Shown one piece after another: positions 9,644 through 18,332 of a stretch of 64,000 bases of DNA. Location of the stretch: positions 1-64,000 of the forward strand of contig CAILNX010000039.1 of the NCBI GenBank assembly GCA_903835685.1, in the 5' to 3' direction. The position numbers were made by a program, and so were the translations under genes. Numbering within the stretch: the first letter of the stretch is position 1; every line of letters begins with the position of its first letter. The DNA comes from an uncultured delta proteobacterium (GTDB lineage: Bacteria; Desulfobacterota; Desulfovibrionia; Desulfovibrionales; Desulfovibrionaceae). Under the pieces are notes generated by a model. That model was not told the DNA's origin, ran no database searches, and saw only the letters and a program-made list of their open reading frames with translations.

Positions 9644-9995
9644 GCCAAAGTCTCCTTCACGGCCCGAGGGATCGGCCCCTCGCGGTGAGGCCGTACTGTA
9701 CCAGAGCCTTGCGGGTCAGGCAAGGGTTGGTGGGAGGAACGGGGACGGCTGGGGGCAAAGCCAGGGCAAGCCCGCCTGTACAACTCGCGGTGTTTGTGAT
9801 AGGTTCGGCCATATGTATCTGGCCGGTTATCACCCCCAAGAACATACGGACTGGGCAGAATATTTCAGGGGATGAAGGGGTCGCCCCCAGACCCGCGATG
9901 CCGGTCGGGGCCGGGCCGCGGAACGGGTCCTGAGCCCGGCTCGGCCTATCCGGGCCGCGCCGGGAGACGCCGCCGCTGGCGGCAAGGAGGAAGCC
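9644..9995. other. 352-bp intergenic region, divergent
   Basis: Separates the minus-strand transporter operon from the plus-strand protease gene, so it should hold both promoters. I see no convincing coding ORF and no clear sigma-70 pair. The only distinct structure is the palindrome at 9796-9833. Confidence 0.6.
9796..9833. promoter_or_regulatory. Palindrome in the divergent promoter region
   Basis: GTGATA (9796-9801) pairs with TATCAC (9828-9833), and CGGCCA (9806-9811) with TGGCCG (9820-9825), separated by small unpaired GGTT/GT. It could be an operator or an RNA hairpin; nothing shows which. Confidence 0.35.
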
Positions 9996-11294
9996 ATGGG
10001 TTTCGAGGTGAAAAGGGGTCTGGTCGCGGTCGTGTTTTTGGCCATCCTGCTGGCGGCGGGATGCGGATTGCCCAAGGTCAGGCCCGAACCATACGAGCCC
10101 GTGGAGATTCCGGACGGGGTGAAAACCCGGCGGCTGAAGCTGAGCAAGATCGTGGTGAGGCTTCCCAGGGAGGCGGACGCCGGCATCCTCCGTTGCGGGC
10201 TCGCCTGCGGAGAATGCGGCAAGCTGACCTGGAAGGGAGGCAAGGCCAATCTTACCGACGAGGAATTCATCAGCGAGTTCCATGACGAATTGAAAAGGCG
10301 CAATTACAACGTGGTGGGAAACCCGACCGACCTTTTCGAGAAGAGCAAGGAGGTGCACAGCGAGTTGGCCATCGGCGGGCTGGTGACGAGCCTCTATCAG
10401 GAAATATGCTATCCGATGATTGCGTTCGGCAACAGGCGCGAGGGGCGCGGCGTCGCGCTCGTGGATGTCGAATGGCAGGTGTTCAACGAGATCGAGCAGC
10501 AGACGGTCTACAAGAAAAGCTTCCGGGGGGCGGCGAACGCCACGTTTACCGCCGGCAACGTCAAGGAGGCCGCGTTGCAGGCCTTCATCAACTCCCTGCA
10601 CGGCCTGCTCGCGGACCAGGTGTTCCAGCAGGTGATCGCGATCCCGGCCGAAAACGCCACCCTGAGCCGGGCGGAGCAGGCCAGGGCCAAGGCATGCAAC
10701 AGCACGGTCCTGGACGGCTACAGGGTGGAGTTTGCCAAACCCGGCGACAAGCGGCCCATGGCCGGGGTGCAAAAGAGCGTGGTCACGGTCCAGTGCGGCG
10801 GCGGACACGGATCGGGATTCATCGTGTCCGGCGACGGGCTGGTGCTCACCAACCGGCACGTGGTGGGCGACCTGGACGAGGCGCGGGTGATCACCCATGA
10901 CGGGAAACAATACACCGGCCGGGTCCTGTTCCGCGACTTCCGCCGGGATGTCGCGGCCATAGAGGTGCGGGGCTTGGCCCGGCCGCCGCTCAAAATCCGC
11001 CAGGAGCCGGTCCAGGTGGCCGAAGAGGTGTATGCGGTGGGCTCGCCAAAGGAAATAAAGCTGTCCGGAACGGTCACCAAGGGTATTGTCAGCACGGTCA
11101 GCAGGAGCAGGATGGGCGAGGACTGGGTCCAGGCGGACGCCACGATCAATCCCGGGAACAGCGGCGGGCCGCTGGTGGACGCAAACGGCAACGTGGTCGG
11201 CATATCGACCCTGTCCCGAAAGGAATCCACGGGGATCTACTTCTTCGGGCCGATCATGAACGTGCTGGAGCGCATCTGCCTCCAGGGAGAGTGA
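9996..11294 (+). CDS. Lipoprotein with C-terminal trypsin-like serine protease domain
   Basis: 432 residues. A lipoprotein signal peptide ends in the lipobox LLAAGC (about residue 24), followed by an unassigned region of about 230 residues and a trypsin-like domain of the HtrA type. The catalytic triad is visible: His in TNRHVVG, Asp in RRDVAAIEV and Ser in NPGNSGGPL. No PDZ domain follows, unlike DegP/DegQ. The start ATG 9996 has AAGGAGGA at good spacing. The central region contains a cysteine pair cluster (CGLACGECGK). Codons are less GC-rich than those of neighbours, by eye, hinting at transfer. Substrate unknown; periplasmic, membrane-anchored. Confidence 0.85.
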   Translation: MGFEVKRGLVAVVFLAILLAAGCGLPKVRPEPYEPVEIPDGVKTRRLKLSKIVVRLPREADAGILRCGLACGECGKLTWKGGKANLTDEEFISEFHDELKRRNYNVVGNPTDLFEKSKEVHSELAIGGLVTSLYQEICYPMIAFGNRREGRGVALVDVEWQVFNEIEQQTVYKKSFRGAANATFTAGNVKEAALQAFINSLHGLLADQVFQQVIAIPAENATLSRAEQARAKACNSTVLDGYRVEFAKPGDKRPMAGVQKSVVTVQCGGGHGSGFIVSGDGLVLTNRHVVGDLDEARVITHDGKQYTGRVLFRDFRRDVAAIEVRGLARPPLKIRQEPVQVAEEVYAVGSPKEIKLSGTVTKGIVSTVSRSRMGEDWVQADATINPGNSGGPLVDANGNVVGISTLSRKESTGIYFFGPIMNVLERICLQGE

Positions 11295-11363
11295 GGGCTT
11301 CCAGCCCAAGGCCCCGGCCCAAAGGGGAGAGCCCGCAGGCCCCGCCTCCCTCCCGCGACCCTC

Positions 11364-13802
11364 TTACCCGGCCAGTTCCCTGGCCGTCTTCACCGCGCCC
11401 ACGGCGTCGGCCGCATAGCCGTGGGCCCCGATGGCGGCCGCGAAGGCCTCGGTGACCACGGCCCCGCCGACCATGACCTTGGTGGGAAGTTTGCGCTCGG
11501 CCACCAGGCGGACCACCTCCTCCATGCGCACCATGGTGGTGGTCATCAGGGCCGAAAGCCCGATGACGCACGCGCCCAGGGCCTGGGCCTGATCCACGAT
11601 GGTCAGGGCCGGAACGTCCTTGCCCAGGTCGGCCACCTCGAATCCGTGGTTGCGCAACAGCAGGCAGACGATGTTCTTGCCGATGTCGTGGATGTCCCCC
11701 TCCACCGTGGCCATGACCACCTTCGGCCGCTTGGCGTTTTCCCCGGACTGCTCCAGCAGGGGATTTAAGCGGCCCATGGCCGTCTGCAGGGTCTCGGCGG
11801 ACAGGATGAGCTGGGGCAGGAAATATTCCCGGCGTTCGTATTTCTCGCCCACGTCCATGATGCCCGGGATGAGCTGGCCGTGCACCAGGTCAAAGGGCTT
11901 GGCCCCTTCGGCCAAGCACGCGTCCAGAAGGGCCAGGATGGAGTCCCGGGCGCCCTTGACCACGGCCTGGCGCAGGGTGAGCGGGACGGACGACCCGGAT
12001 GGGGTCCCGGCCGCAGGCGAGGCCGCAGCGCCCGAGGCCTGAAGAGAACCGGCCTTCCAGTTGGCGTATCCGGCGATAAAGGCCCCGGCCTGGGGATCGC
12101 GGCCCAGGAGCACCTCGCTGGCGGCCAGGGCCTCGCGCAAACGGGCCGAGCCCGGGTTGGCGATGCAGGCGCTCATGCCCTCGCGGGCGGCCATGGTCAC
12201 AAAGGCCGTGTTCAAGAGTTCGCGCGCGGGCAGGCCGAAAGAGATGTTGGACAGGCCCACCACCGTGGCCAGGCCCCATTTCTCCCGGCAGTGCCGGATG
12301 GTCTGAAGGCAGTGCAGGGCCGCGTCGGGCCGGGAGGACACGGTCAGGGCCAGGGCGTCCACCATGATCAGCCGCCGGGGGATGCCCAGGTCGTCGGCCT
12401 CCTTGAGCAGGTTCTCGATGATGGCCAGGCGCTCGGTCGAGGTGAAGGGCAGTTTTTTGCCCTGCAAGGGGAGCAGGATGAAGGGAGCGCCGAATTTCTT
12501 GCACAGGGGGCCCAGACGCTCCATGCGGCCGGGCTCCCCGCTGATGGAATTGACCAGGGCCGAGCCCGGATAGACCCACAGTCCGGCCTCGATGGCCTCG
12601 GGATTGGTGGAGTCCAGACTTAAAGGGATCTGGAAGCGCGAGACCAGGGCCTTGACCAGGACCGGCAGAATCTCCACCTCGTTGACCATGGGCGCGCCCA
12701 CGTTCACGTCCAGGGCCGCGACTCCCAGGTCCACCTGCTCCGAGGCCAGGCGCAGGGCCTCGGTGAGGCTCCCGGCCTGGAGTTCGGCGGCCAGGACCTT
12801 CTTGCCCGTGGGATTGATGCGCTCGCCGATGATGGCCAGGGGATGGCCAAAGCCCAGGGCCGTGGACAGGGAGCGGCTGGTGATGACCGGCGCGGCCGTG
12901 TCCGAGGCCTCGGGCCGTACGAAGTGGCGCTGGCCCACGGCCTGCCGCAAGGCCGCGATATGGGCCGGGGTGGACCCGCAGCATCCGCCCACGAATTTCA
13001 CGCCCAGGTCCAGGAAGGCGGCCGTGCCCGCGCCAAAGGGCTCGGGCTGCAAGGGAAAGACCGTGCGGCCGGAGTCGTCGAGCTGGGCCAGTCCGGCGTT
13101 GGGCTGGACCAGAAGGGGCAGGCCGATGCGGGCCAGCATGCCCGCGACCACGGGCTTAAGCTGGTCCGGACCCAGGCCGCAGTTGGTCCCGGCAAAGTCC
13201 GCGCCCAGGTTGAGCATGGCGTCGATGAAGGTCTGGGGCGAGGCCCCGGTCAAGGCATGGCCAGACTCAAAGGTCATGGACACGCCCACGGGCAGGTCGC
13301 AGACCTCCCGGGCGGCGATGACCACGGCCCGGGCCTCGGCCAGATCGAAATGGGTCTCGCCCAGGATCAAGTCCACGCCGCCGTCCACCAGGCCCCTGAT
13401 CTGCTCCTTGAAGGCCGCCACCAGCTCCCGGAAGGTCAGCTCGCCCAGGGGCTCCACGAAATGGCCCGTGGGGCCGACGCTCCCGGCCACAAAGGCCCGG
13501 TCCCCGGCCACGCTTCGGGCCACCTCGGCCATGCGCCGGTTCAGGTCGTAGACGTGAACCCCCAGTCCGAGCTTGAAGGAGGTGCCCCCAAAGGTGTTGG
13601 TGGTCAGGACATCGGCCCCGGCCTCCATGAATTCCCGGTGCATGCCCGCGATGACCTCGGGGCGCGAAAGCCCGAAGAGTTCCGGGGACTGGCCGGGCGC
13701 AAGGCCCCTCTGGGGCATGAGCGCGCCATAGCCGCCGTCGAAAATATACACGCGTGAATCGCGCAGGATGGACCGAAAATCAGGCACGGGGTACTCCAAC
13801 AT
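11364..13802 (-). CDS. metH: Cobalamin-dependent methionine synthase lacking the reactivation domain
   Basis: 812 residues. Order: homocysteine S-methyltransferase barrel (about 15-285; zinc ligands C208, C274, C275 in TNCGL and GGCCGSTP), pterin-binding domain (IIGERINPTGKK onward), B12 cap domain and B12-binding domain with DIHDIGKN (residues 703-710, His ligand 705). It transfers methyl from methyl-tetrahydrofolate to homocysteine. E. coli MetH has about 1,227 residues including a C-terminal AdoMet activation domain; here the protein stops after the B12 domain, so reactivation must use a separate protein or a different reductant. ATG 13802 gives the expected short N-terminus; the longer upstream frame overlaps rpoH. 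Confidence 0.95.
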   Translation of the reverse strand: MLEYPVPDFRSILRDSRVYIFDGGYGALMPQRGLAPGQSPELFGLSRPEVIAGMHREFMEAGADVLTTNTFGGTSFKLGLGVHVYDLNRRMAEVARSVAGDRAFVAGSVGPTGHFVEPLGELTFRELVAAFKEQIRGLVDGGVDLILGETHFDLAEARAVVIAAREVCDLPVGVSMTFESGHALTGASPQTFIDAMLNLGADFAGTNCGLGPDQLKPVVAGMLARIGLPLLVQPNAGLAQLDDSGRTVFPLQPEPFGAGTAAFLDLGVKFVGGCCGSTPAHIAALRQAVGQRHFVRPEASDTAAPVITSRSLSTALGFGHPLAIIGERINPTGKKVLAAELQAGSLTEALRLASEQVDLGVAALDVNVGAPMVNEVEILPVLVKALVSRFQIPLSLDSTNPEAIEAGLWVYPGSALVNSISGEPGRMERLGPLCKKFGAPFILLPLQGKKLPFTSTERLAIIENLLKEADDLGIPRRLIMVDALALTVSSRPDAALHCLQTIRHCREKWGLATVVGLSNISFGLPARELLNTAFVTMAAREGMSACIANPGSARLREALAASEVLLGRDPQAGAFIAGYANWKAGSLQASGAAASPAAGTPSGSSVPLTLRQAVVKGARDSILALLDACLAEGAKPFDLVHGQLIPGIMDVGEKYERREYFLPQLILSAETLQTAMGRLNPLLEQSGENAKRPKVVMATVEGDIHDIGKNIVCLLLRNHGFEVADLGKDVPALTIVDQAQALGACVIGLSALMTTTMVRMEEVVRLVAERKLPTKVMVGGAVVTEAFAAAIGAHGYAADAVGAVKTARELAG

Positions 13803-13871
13803 GTTTCCAGAAAAGGAGATTTTGTATGGCCCGGAAGACCGGGCGCCCTGCATCCGCACTAATCGAAACGA

Positions 13872-13898
13872 TTGAAAAGGACAAATAAAAATTATACT
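13872..13898 (+). promoter_or_regulatory. Candidate sigma-70-type promoter for rpoH
   Basis: TTGAAA (13872-13877) and TATACT (13893-13898), spaced by only 15 bases, in the AT-rich metH/rpoH divergent gap. The short spacing makes it uncertain. Confidence 0.4.
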
Positions 13899-13917
13899 CT
13901 CCGCCCTTCGACAAACC

Positions 13918-15048
13918 ATGAGGCCGTCCGACACGACGACCAAGCCCGCCGGACAGCACATGAAAGACAAGGAACTCGAAAGCATGCCTCCCGAGGAGGA
14001 CGACGCCGCGCGCGAGGAAGCGGCGCAGTCCGAGGCCGAGGAGGAGATCACCCCGGAGCTGATCCTGGAAGAGGACGCGGCCTGGGAAGCGAACGGGGAT
14101 GACCCGGACGCGACCCCGGACAAAGATCCCCTGGCCCAGGAAGAGCCCGAGTTCCTGCTCCCGGCCCCGGCCCCCCGCTCGGCGGTGGTTCCCCGGGACC
14201 CGCTCCAGCTCTACCTTCGGGAGATCGCCCGCTTTCCCATGCTGGCCCCGGAGGAGGAGTTCGCCCTGGCCAAGCGGGTGCTCGAGGAGAACGACCAGGA
14301 AGCGGCCTTCCGCCTGGTCACCTCCCACCTGCGCCTGGTGGTGCGCATCGCCATGGACTTCCAGCGCCGCTGGATGCAGAACGCCCTGGACCTGATCCAG
14401 GAGGGCAATGTGGGGCTCATGAAGGCCGTGCAGAAATTCGATCCGCACAAGGGCATCAAGTTTTCCTATTACGCCGCCTTCTGGATCAAGGCCTACATCC
14501 TGAAATACATCATGGACAACTGGCGCATGGTCAAGATCGGGACCACCCAGACCCAGCGCAAGCTGTTCTACAACCTGAACAAGGAACGCCAGCGCCTGCG
14601 CACCCAGGGGTTCGACCCTACCTCGGCCGACCTGTCCGAAAGCCTGAACGTGAGCGAGCACGACATCGAGGAGATGGACCAGCGCATGGCCAAGAACGAC
14701 CTGTCGCTGAACATCACCTTGAGCGAGGATTCCGACGCCACCCGCCTGGACTTTCTGCCTTCCCTGGGACCTGGGATCGAAGACATCCTGGGCGAGCAGG
14801 AGGTGGCCCGGCTCATTGAGCGGCACATCAAGACGCTCGAGCCCACGCTCACGGACAAGGAGCTGGTCATCCTGCGCGAGCGCCTGCTCTCGGATTCCCC
14901 GACCACCCTGCGGGAGATCGGCCAGCGCTACAACGTGACCCGGGAGCGGGTGCGTCAGATCGAGGCCCGCCTCCTGGAAAAACTCAAACATCACCTGCAA
15001 GACCAGCTCAAGGACTTCTCCCGGGATTGGCTCAAGCATGCGGAGTGA
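13918..15048 (+). CDS. rpoH: RNA polymerase heat-shock-type sigma factor (sigma-32)
   Basis: 376 residues. Region 2 (about 130-200) has LRLVVRIAMDFQRRW and FSYYAAFWIKAYILKYI; the RpoH-box-like QRKLFYNL sits at 213-220; region 4.2 ends with TLREIGQRYNVTRERVRQIE. The RpoH box distinguishes it from RpoD and RpoS. Unusually, an acidic, Glu/Asp-rich extension of about 85 residues precedes region 1.2, compared with about 15 in E. coli RpoH. The start could also be ATG 13960; neither has a strong ribosome site. The TPR-lipoprotein gene follows after 40 bases. Confidence 0.88.
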   Translation: MRPSDTTTKPAGQHMKDKELESMPPEEDDAAREEAAQSEAEEEITPELILEEDAAWEANGDDPDATPDKDPLAQEEPEFLLPAPAPRSAVVPRDPLQLYLREIARFPMLAPEEEFALAKRVLEENDQEAAFRLVTSHLRLVVRIAMDFQRRWMQNALDLIQEGNVGLMKAVQKFDPHKGIKFSYYAAFWIKAYILKYIMDNWRMVKIGTTQTQRKLFYNLNKERQRLRTQGFDPTSADLSESLNVSEHDIEEMDQRMAKNDLSLNITLSEDSDATRLDFLPSLGPGIEDILGEQEVARLIERHIKTLEPTLTDKELVILRERLLSDSPTTLREIGQRYNVTRERVRQIEARLLEKLKHHLQDQLKDFSRDWLKHAE

Positions 15049-15088
15049 GCCCGGTCCTTCAGGGGACCGGCGCAAGGAACGCCACCAT

Positions 15089-16864
15089 ATGAAATCTTCG
15101 GTTCTTTCCCCGGTTGTACGCGCGGCCTGTCTGGGGCTGGCCCTCCTGTCCCTGGCCCCCCTGTCCCTGACCGGGTGCGCGGTGCAGGGGGCCAAGCCGA
15201 CCGTAAACAACGGCCAGGCCCTGCCGCGCCGGGCCATGCCCATGAGCGAGTCGGCCAAGGCCTCCCTGGCCTACCTCTCCTTCCTGGATCATTTCCACCG
15301 CATGCAGCGGCTGCTCGGGAGCCCCATGGAGAAGGACGGCATGGACCAACTGCTGGAAGAGCAGAAGTCCGCAGCCGAGGCCCTGGACCAGCTCATGGCC
15401 ATCCAGCCCCAGCCCTCCCTCTATCTGGAGAAGGCCGGGCTGTACCTGCTCAACCGCCAGCAGATCGGCACGGCCAAGTCCATCGTCAAGGAGGGCCTGG
15501 AGCGCTTCCCCGGGGACAAGAACCTGCTCTTGAGCCTGGTCAATCTGTACAATGCCGAGCAGCGCTTTGACGCAGCGGCCAGCGTTCTGGAGGAATACCT
15601 GGCGGCCAACCCCGACGACCTGGCCGCCACGGTCTTTCTGGCCCGGCTCTCCGTGGACAAGAACGATCCGGCCAAGGGCTTGAGCATCCTGGAAAAGATC
15701 CCCGCGGATCGGCAGGACCTGGAAGTCCTGCAGCTCATGGGCCGGGCCTTGGCCCAGACCGGGGACTCCCGCAAGGCCCGGGCCGTGCTGGAGCGGGCCC
15801 TGGCCCTGGAGCCGGATTCCGTGGAGACCCTGGCCGAACTGGCCTATGTCCTGGAGATGGACAAGGATCTCTCGGGCGCGGAAAAGGCCTACGAGCGCAT
15901 GCTCGGCCTGGGCGACCCGTCTCCGGAGGTGCGCCTGCGCCTCATCCACCTGAACCTGGAGATGAACAATCCGGCCAAGGCCCTGGAACTGGCCACCCGG
16001 GGCTCCAAGACCTCCTCCTTTCTGCTGGAGGCGGCCAAGCTCTTCCTGAACAAGAAGGCCTACGCCCAGGCCTCGGCCGTGCTGGACGAACTGGACTCCC
16101 AGGGCCAGACCCGGCCGGAGATCCTCTTCTACCGCGCGGCCATCGCCTTTGAGGGCGAGAACAACCCGGAAAAGGCCCTGGGCTTCATGACCCAGGTTCC
16201 GGATACCAGCCCTCTGGCCGAACGCAGCCTGGTCTTTCGCATCCACCTCCTGCACGTGCTCGGCCGCAAGGCCGAGGCCCTGGACCTGGCCCAGGCGGCC
16301 AAGGCCCGTTTCCCGCACAGCCGGGACATCCTCCTGGCCGAGGTGGGGGTGTACGAAGAGGAGCGCGAGTTCGGCCCGGCCCTGGCCCGGCTGGAGGAGG
16401 TCCTGGCCCAGTGGCCCGAGGACCTCGAAATCCTGTACCGCAAGGGCGTTCTGCTGGACAAGACCGGTGAGCGGGCGGGGGCCATGGAGGTCATGGAAGG
16501 CATCATCGCCAAGGACCCGGACAACCCGGACGCCTTGAACTACGTGGGCTACACCCTGGCCGAGGAAGGCCGGGACCTGGACCGCGCCCTGGTCCTGGTG
16601 AAGAACGCCTTGAGCCAGAAGCCGGACAGCGCCTTCATCCAGGACTCCCTGGCCTGGGTCTATTTCCGGCAGGGCAAACTGGACGCGGCCTGGCAGGAAA
16701 TCCGCCGGGCGGCCACGGTGGATGACCCCACGGTCTGGGAGCACTACGGGGACATCGCCAAGGCCATGGGCAAGAAGGACGAGGCCCTCAAGGGCTTCCG
16801 CAAGGCCCTCAAGCTGAAAAGCGAGCACGAGGACCAGATCAAGCAGAAGATCAAGGGATTATGA
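15089..16864 (+). CDS. TPR-repeat lipoprotein
   Basis: 591 residues. From ATG 15089 the N-terminus is a lipoprotein signal (SLAPLSLTGC lipobox), then an all-helical chain of tetratricopeptide repeats from about residue 90 to the end, for example ALDPDS-like units and NPDALNYVGYTLAEEGRDLD. TPR lipoproteins of this size act as scaffolds for outer-membrane or envelope assembly. A weak AAGGAA precedes the start; an alternative ATG at 15038 would overlap rpoH but puts a charged stretch ahead of the signal. The next gene overlaps by 4 bases (ATGA), so the two lipoproteins are probably made together. Confidence 0.87.
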   Translation: MKSSVLSPVVRAACLGLALLSLAPLSLTGCAVQGAKPTVNNGQALPRRAMPMSESAKASLAYLSFLDHFHRMQRLLGSPMEKDGMDQLLEEQKSAAEALDQLMAIQPQPSLYLEKAGLYLLNRQQIGTAKSIVKEGLERFPGDKNLLLSLVNLYNAEQRFDAAASVLEEYLAANPDDLAATVFLARLSVDKNDPAKGLSILEKIPADRQDLEVLQLMGRALAQTGDSRKARAVLERALALEPDSVETLAELAYVLEMDKDLSGAEKAYERMLGLGDPSPEVRLRLIHLNLEMNNPAKALELATRGSKTSSFLLEAAKLFLNKKAYAQASAVLDELDSQGQTRPEILFYRAAIAFEGENNPEKALGFMTQVPDTSPLAERSLVFRIHLLHVLGRKAEALDLAQAAKARFPHSRDILLAEVGVYEEEREFGPALARLEEVLAQWPEDLEILYRKGVLLDKTGERAGAMEVMEGIIAKDPDNPDALNYVGYTLAEEGRDLDRALVLVKNALSQKPDSAFIQDSLAWVYFRQGKLDAAWQEIRRAATVDDPTVWEHYGDIAKAMGKKDEALKGFRKALKLKSEHEDQIKQKIKGL

Positions 16865-17853
16865 CCACATTGCGCCTCGCTTTTCCGGCGCGCAGGCCCC
16901 GCAAGATCGGCCTGACCCGCTTCAGGACGGCCGATCTGCCTGACCGTCTGCCTGCCCGTCTGCCCGGCCGGACGCCCGTGCCTGCGGTCCTACCCGCCCT
17001 CCTGCCAGCCCTCCTTCCCGGGCTTGTGGTCGTCTTGATGCTGGCCCTGCTGACCGGCTGCGCCGGGACCTCGCCCCGCATCGGGGAGACCCCGGCCTCG
17101 GCTCCGGCCCTGTGGGCGCGCTTCCAGCAACAGTACGCCCAGGGGACCAAGGCCCAGTCCTTCAAAATCACGGCCAGCCTCTTCTATTCCACGCCCAAGC
17201 GCGGCAACCGCACCCTTTTGTCCTTCTGGGGCAATTACGCCTACCCCCTGCGCCTGGACGTGACCGCAGGCATCGGGGCCTCCCTGTCCCATTTCCGCGA
17301 CGACGGGCAGCTCTGGGTGGCCTATTTCCCGGGCGACGGCCGGGCCTACACCCACACCGACGCCATCCTGGGCCAGCGCGCCCTGGGCCTGCCTTTTCCC
17401 TTCAACCTGCGGGAGTTGGCCAGCCTGCTCTCCGGGGACCTGAGCGGATTCGTGCCCAAGGACTACGCCTCGGCCCTGACCGCACCCGACGGGGTCGGCT
17501 TCTCCCTGGACGACAGCCGGGCCTCGGTGATGGTGCTCGATGCGCAAGCTCGGCCCGTGCGCCTGGCCGGACCCATGTCCCAGCCCTGGACCCTGACCCT
17601 TTCGGAATACCCGGACTTAGGCGAGGCCGGGGGCATGGCCCGCAAGCTGGACCTGGACCTGCCCGGGGAGGAGAAGGCCGTGCTGCGCATCAAGTCCCTG
17701 GAGATGAAGAACCAGTCCTGGCCCCTGGCCGGTCTCAAGCTGCCCCTGCCGGTGGACACCGAGGTCATTTTCCTGGACGAGATCGGGCTGATGCGGCTCG
17801 AACAGTCCGGCGACGGGGTCGGCCCGTCCCAAGACACGAGGACCCAACCATGA
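16861..17853 (+). CDS. LolB-like lipoprotein of unknown function
   Basis: 330 residues from the ATG that overlaps the upstream stop (ATGA). The lipobox LALLTGC lies about residue 60-66, so the signal is preceded by an unusually long N-region containing three 12-bp repeats; a GTG at 16978 would give a normal-length lipoprotein signal. The mature part is beta-rich (FKITASLFYSTP, LWVAYFPGDGRAYTHTD, DLDLPGEEKAVLRI), similar in outline to LolB/DUF4292-type lipoprotein-carrier folds, which I infer and do not prove. It follows a TPR lipoprotein and may be part of the same envelope-assembly set. Confidence 0.65.
   Translation: MTTLRLAFPARRPRKIGLTRFRTADLPDRLPARLPGRTPVPAVLPALLPALLPGLVVVLMLALLTGCAGTSPRIGETPASAPALWARFQQQYAQGTKAQSFKITASLFYSTPKRGNRTLLSFWGNYAYPLRLDVTAGIGASLSHFRDDGQLWVAYFPGDGRAYTHTDAILGQRALGLPFPFNLRELASLLSGDLSGFVPKDYASALTAPDGVGFSLDDSRASVMVLDAQARPVRLAGPMSQPWTLTLSEYPDLGEAGGMARKLDLDLPGEEKAVLRIKSLEMKNQSWPLAGLKLPLPVDTEVIFLDEIGLMRLEQSGDGVGPSQDTRTQP
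16936..16971 (+). repeat. Three 12-bp tandem repeats
   Basis: CTGCCTGACCGT, CTGCCTGCCCGT and CTGCCCGGCCGG in a row, coding LPDR-LPAR-LPGR in the N-terminal extension of the LolB-like lipoprotein. Likely slippage product. Confidence 0.8.
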
Positions 17854-18185
17854 GCAATGCCCCCTCCTTCCCCCCGGAGACCGAGTCCCGGGGCGTGAAC
17901 ACCCTTCTGGACTGCGTGAGCTTCGGGCTCAAGGTCTGGCTGAGCGAGATGAAATGGCTCCTGCGCGAGGCCGTGAGCGGCCTGGAGACCAGGCAACTGG
18001 CCAAGCGCATGGAGCAGGAGCGGTCCAGGAAACGCACGGCCGCGTCCGAGGAGGACCGCCAGTCCGCAGGCCGTCAGGCCGCCTTTCTGGAAGAGGAGAT
18101 CAACCGGCTGGCCCAGGACCGCCGCCAGCGGCGGGAGCATTACGTGGCCGCCCGGATCAAGGCCTGGGGCCTGGACCGGGCCTAG
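17850..18185 (+). CDS. Small charged coiled-coil protein
   Basis: 111 residues, no signal or membrane segment, not recognised. A short hydrophobic helix (LLDCVSFGLKVWLSEMKWLL, about 19-38) is followed by a highly charged, Arg/Glu-rich helix (about 45-110), so a coiled coil is likely. The ATG overlaps the upstream stop (ATGA), making it the third gene of a lipoprotein operon. The TAG stop (18183-18185) lies two bases before the left end of dispersed element copy 2. Confidence 0.6.
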   Translation: MSNAPSFPPETESRGVNTLLDCVSFGLKVWLSEMKWLLREAVSGLETRQLAKRMEQERSRKRTAASEEDRQSAGRQAAFLEEEINRLAQDRRQRREHYVAARIKAWGLDRA

Positions 18186-18186
18186 A

Positions 18187-18287
18187 GTGGCATTCCAGAA
18201 ACATAACCAAACCAAGAATGAAGAATAAGAATAATTATTTCTTATTCTTGCGTGCGATCAAAAGACTGGCGAATTCCGGAACGTGAC
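18187..18287 (+). repeat. 101-bp palindromic intergenic element, copy 2
   Basis: Left end GTGGCATTCCAGAA (18187-18200) is an inverted match to the right end, GAATTCCGGAACGTGAC, finishing at 18287. Core inverted repeat AAGAATAAGAA (18221-18231) and TTCTTATTCTT (18239-18249) around TAATTAT. Bases 18215-18252 are identical to 3084-3121 of copy 1. It begins one base after the stop of the preceding gene, as copy 1 does, and lies upstream of rpiB. Confidence 0.85.
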
Positions 18288-18332
18288 ATGAGCGGGCGAC
18301 AAACCGCCCACCCGGCCCAAGGAGAAATATTC

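Noticed and set aside
9657-11309. Long minus-strand frame across the protease gene and promoter region
   Set aside because: Overlaps the well-supported plus-strand protease with its catalytic triad; the frame has no recognisable domain.
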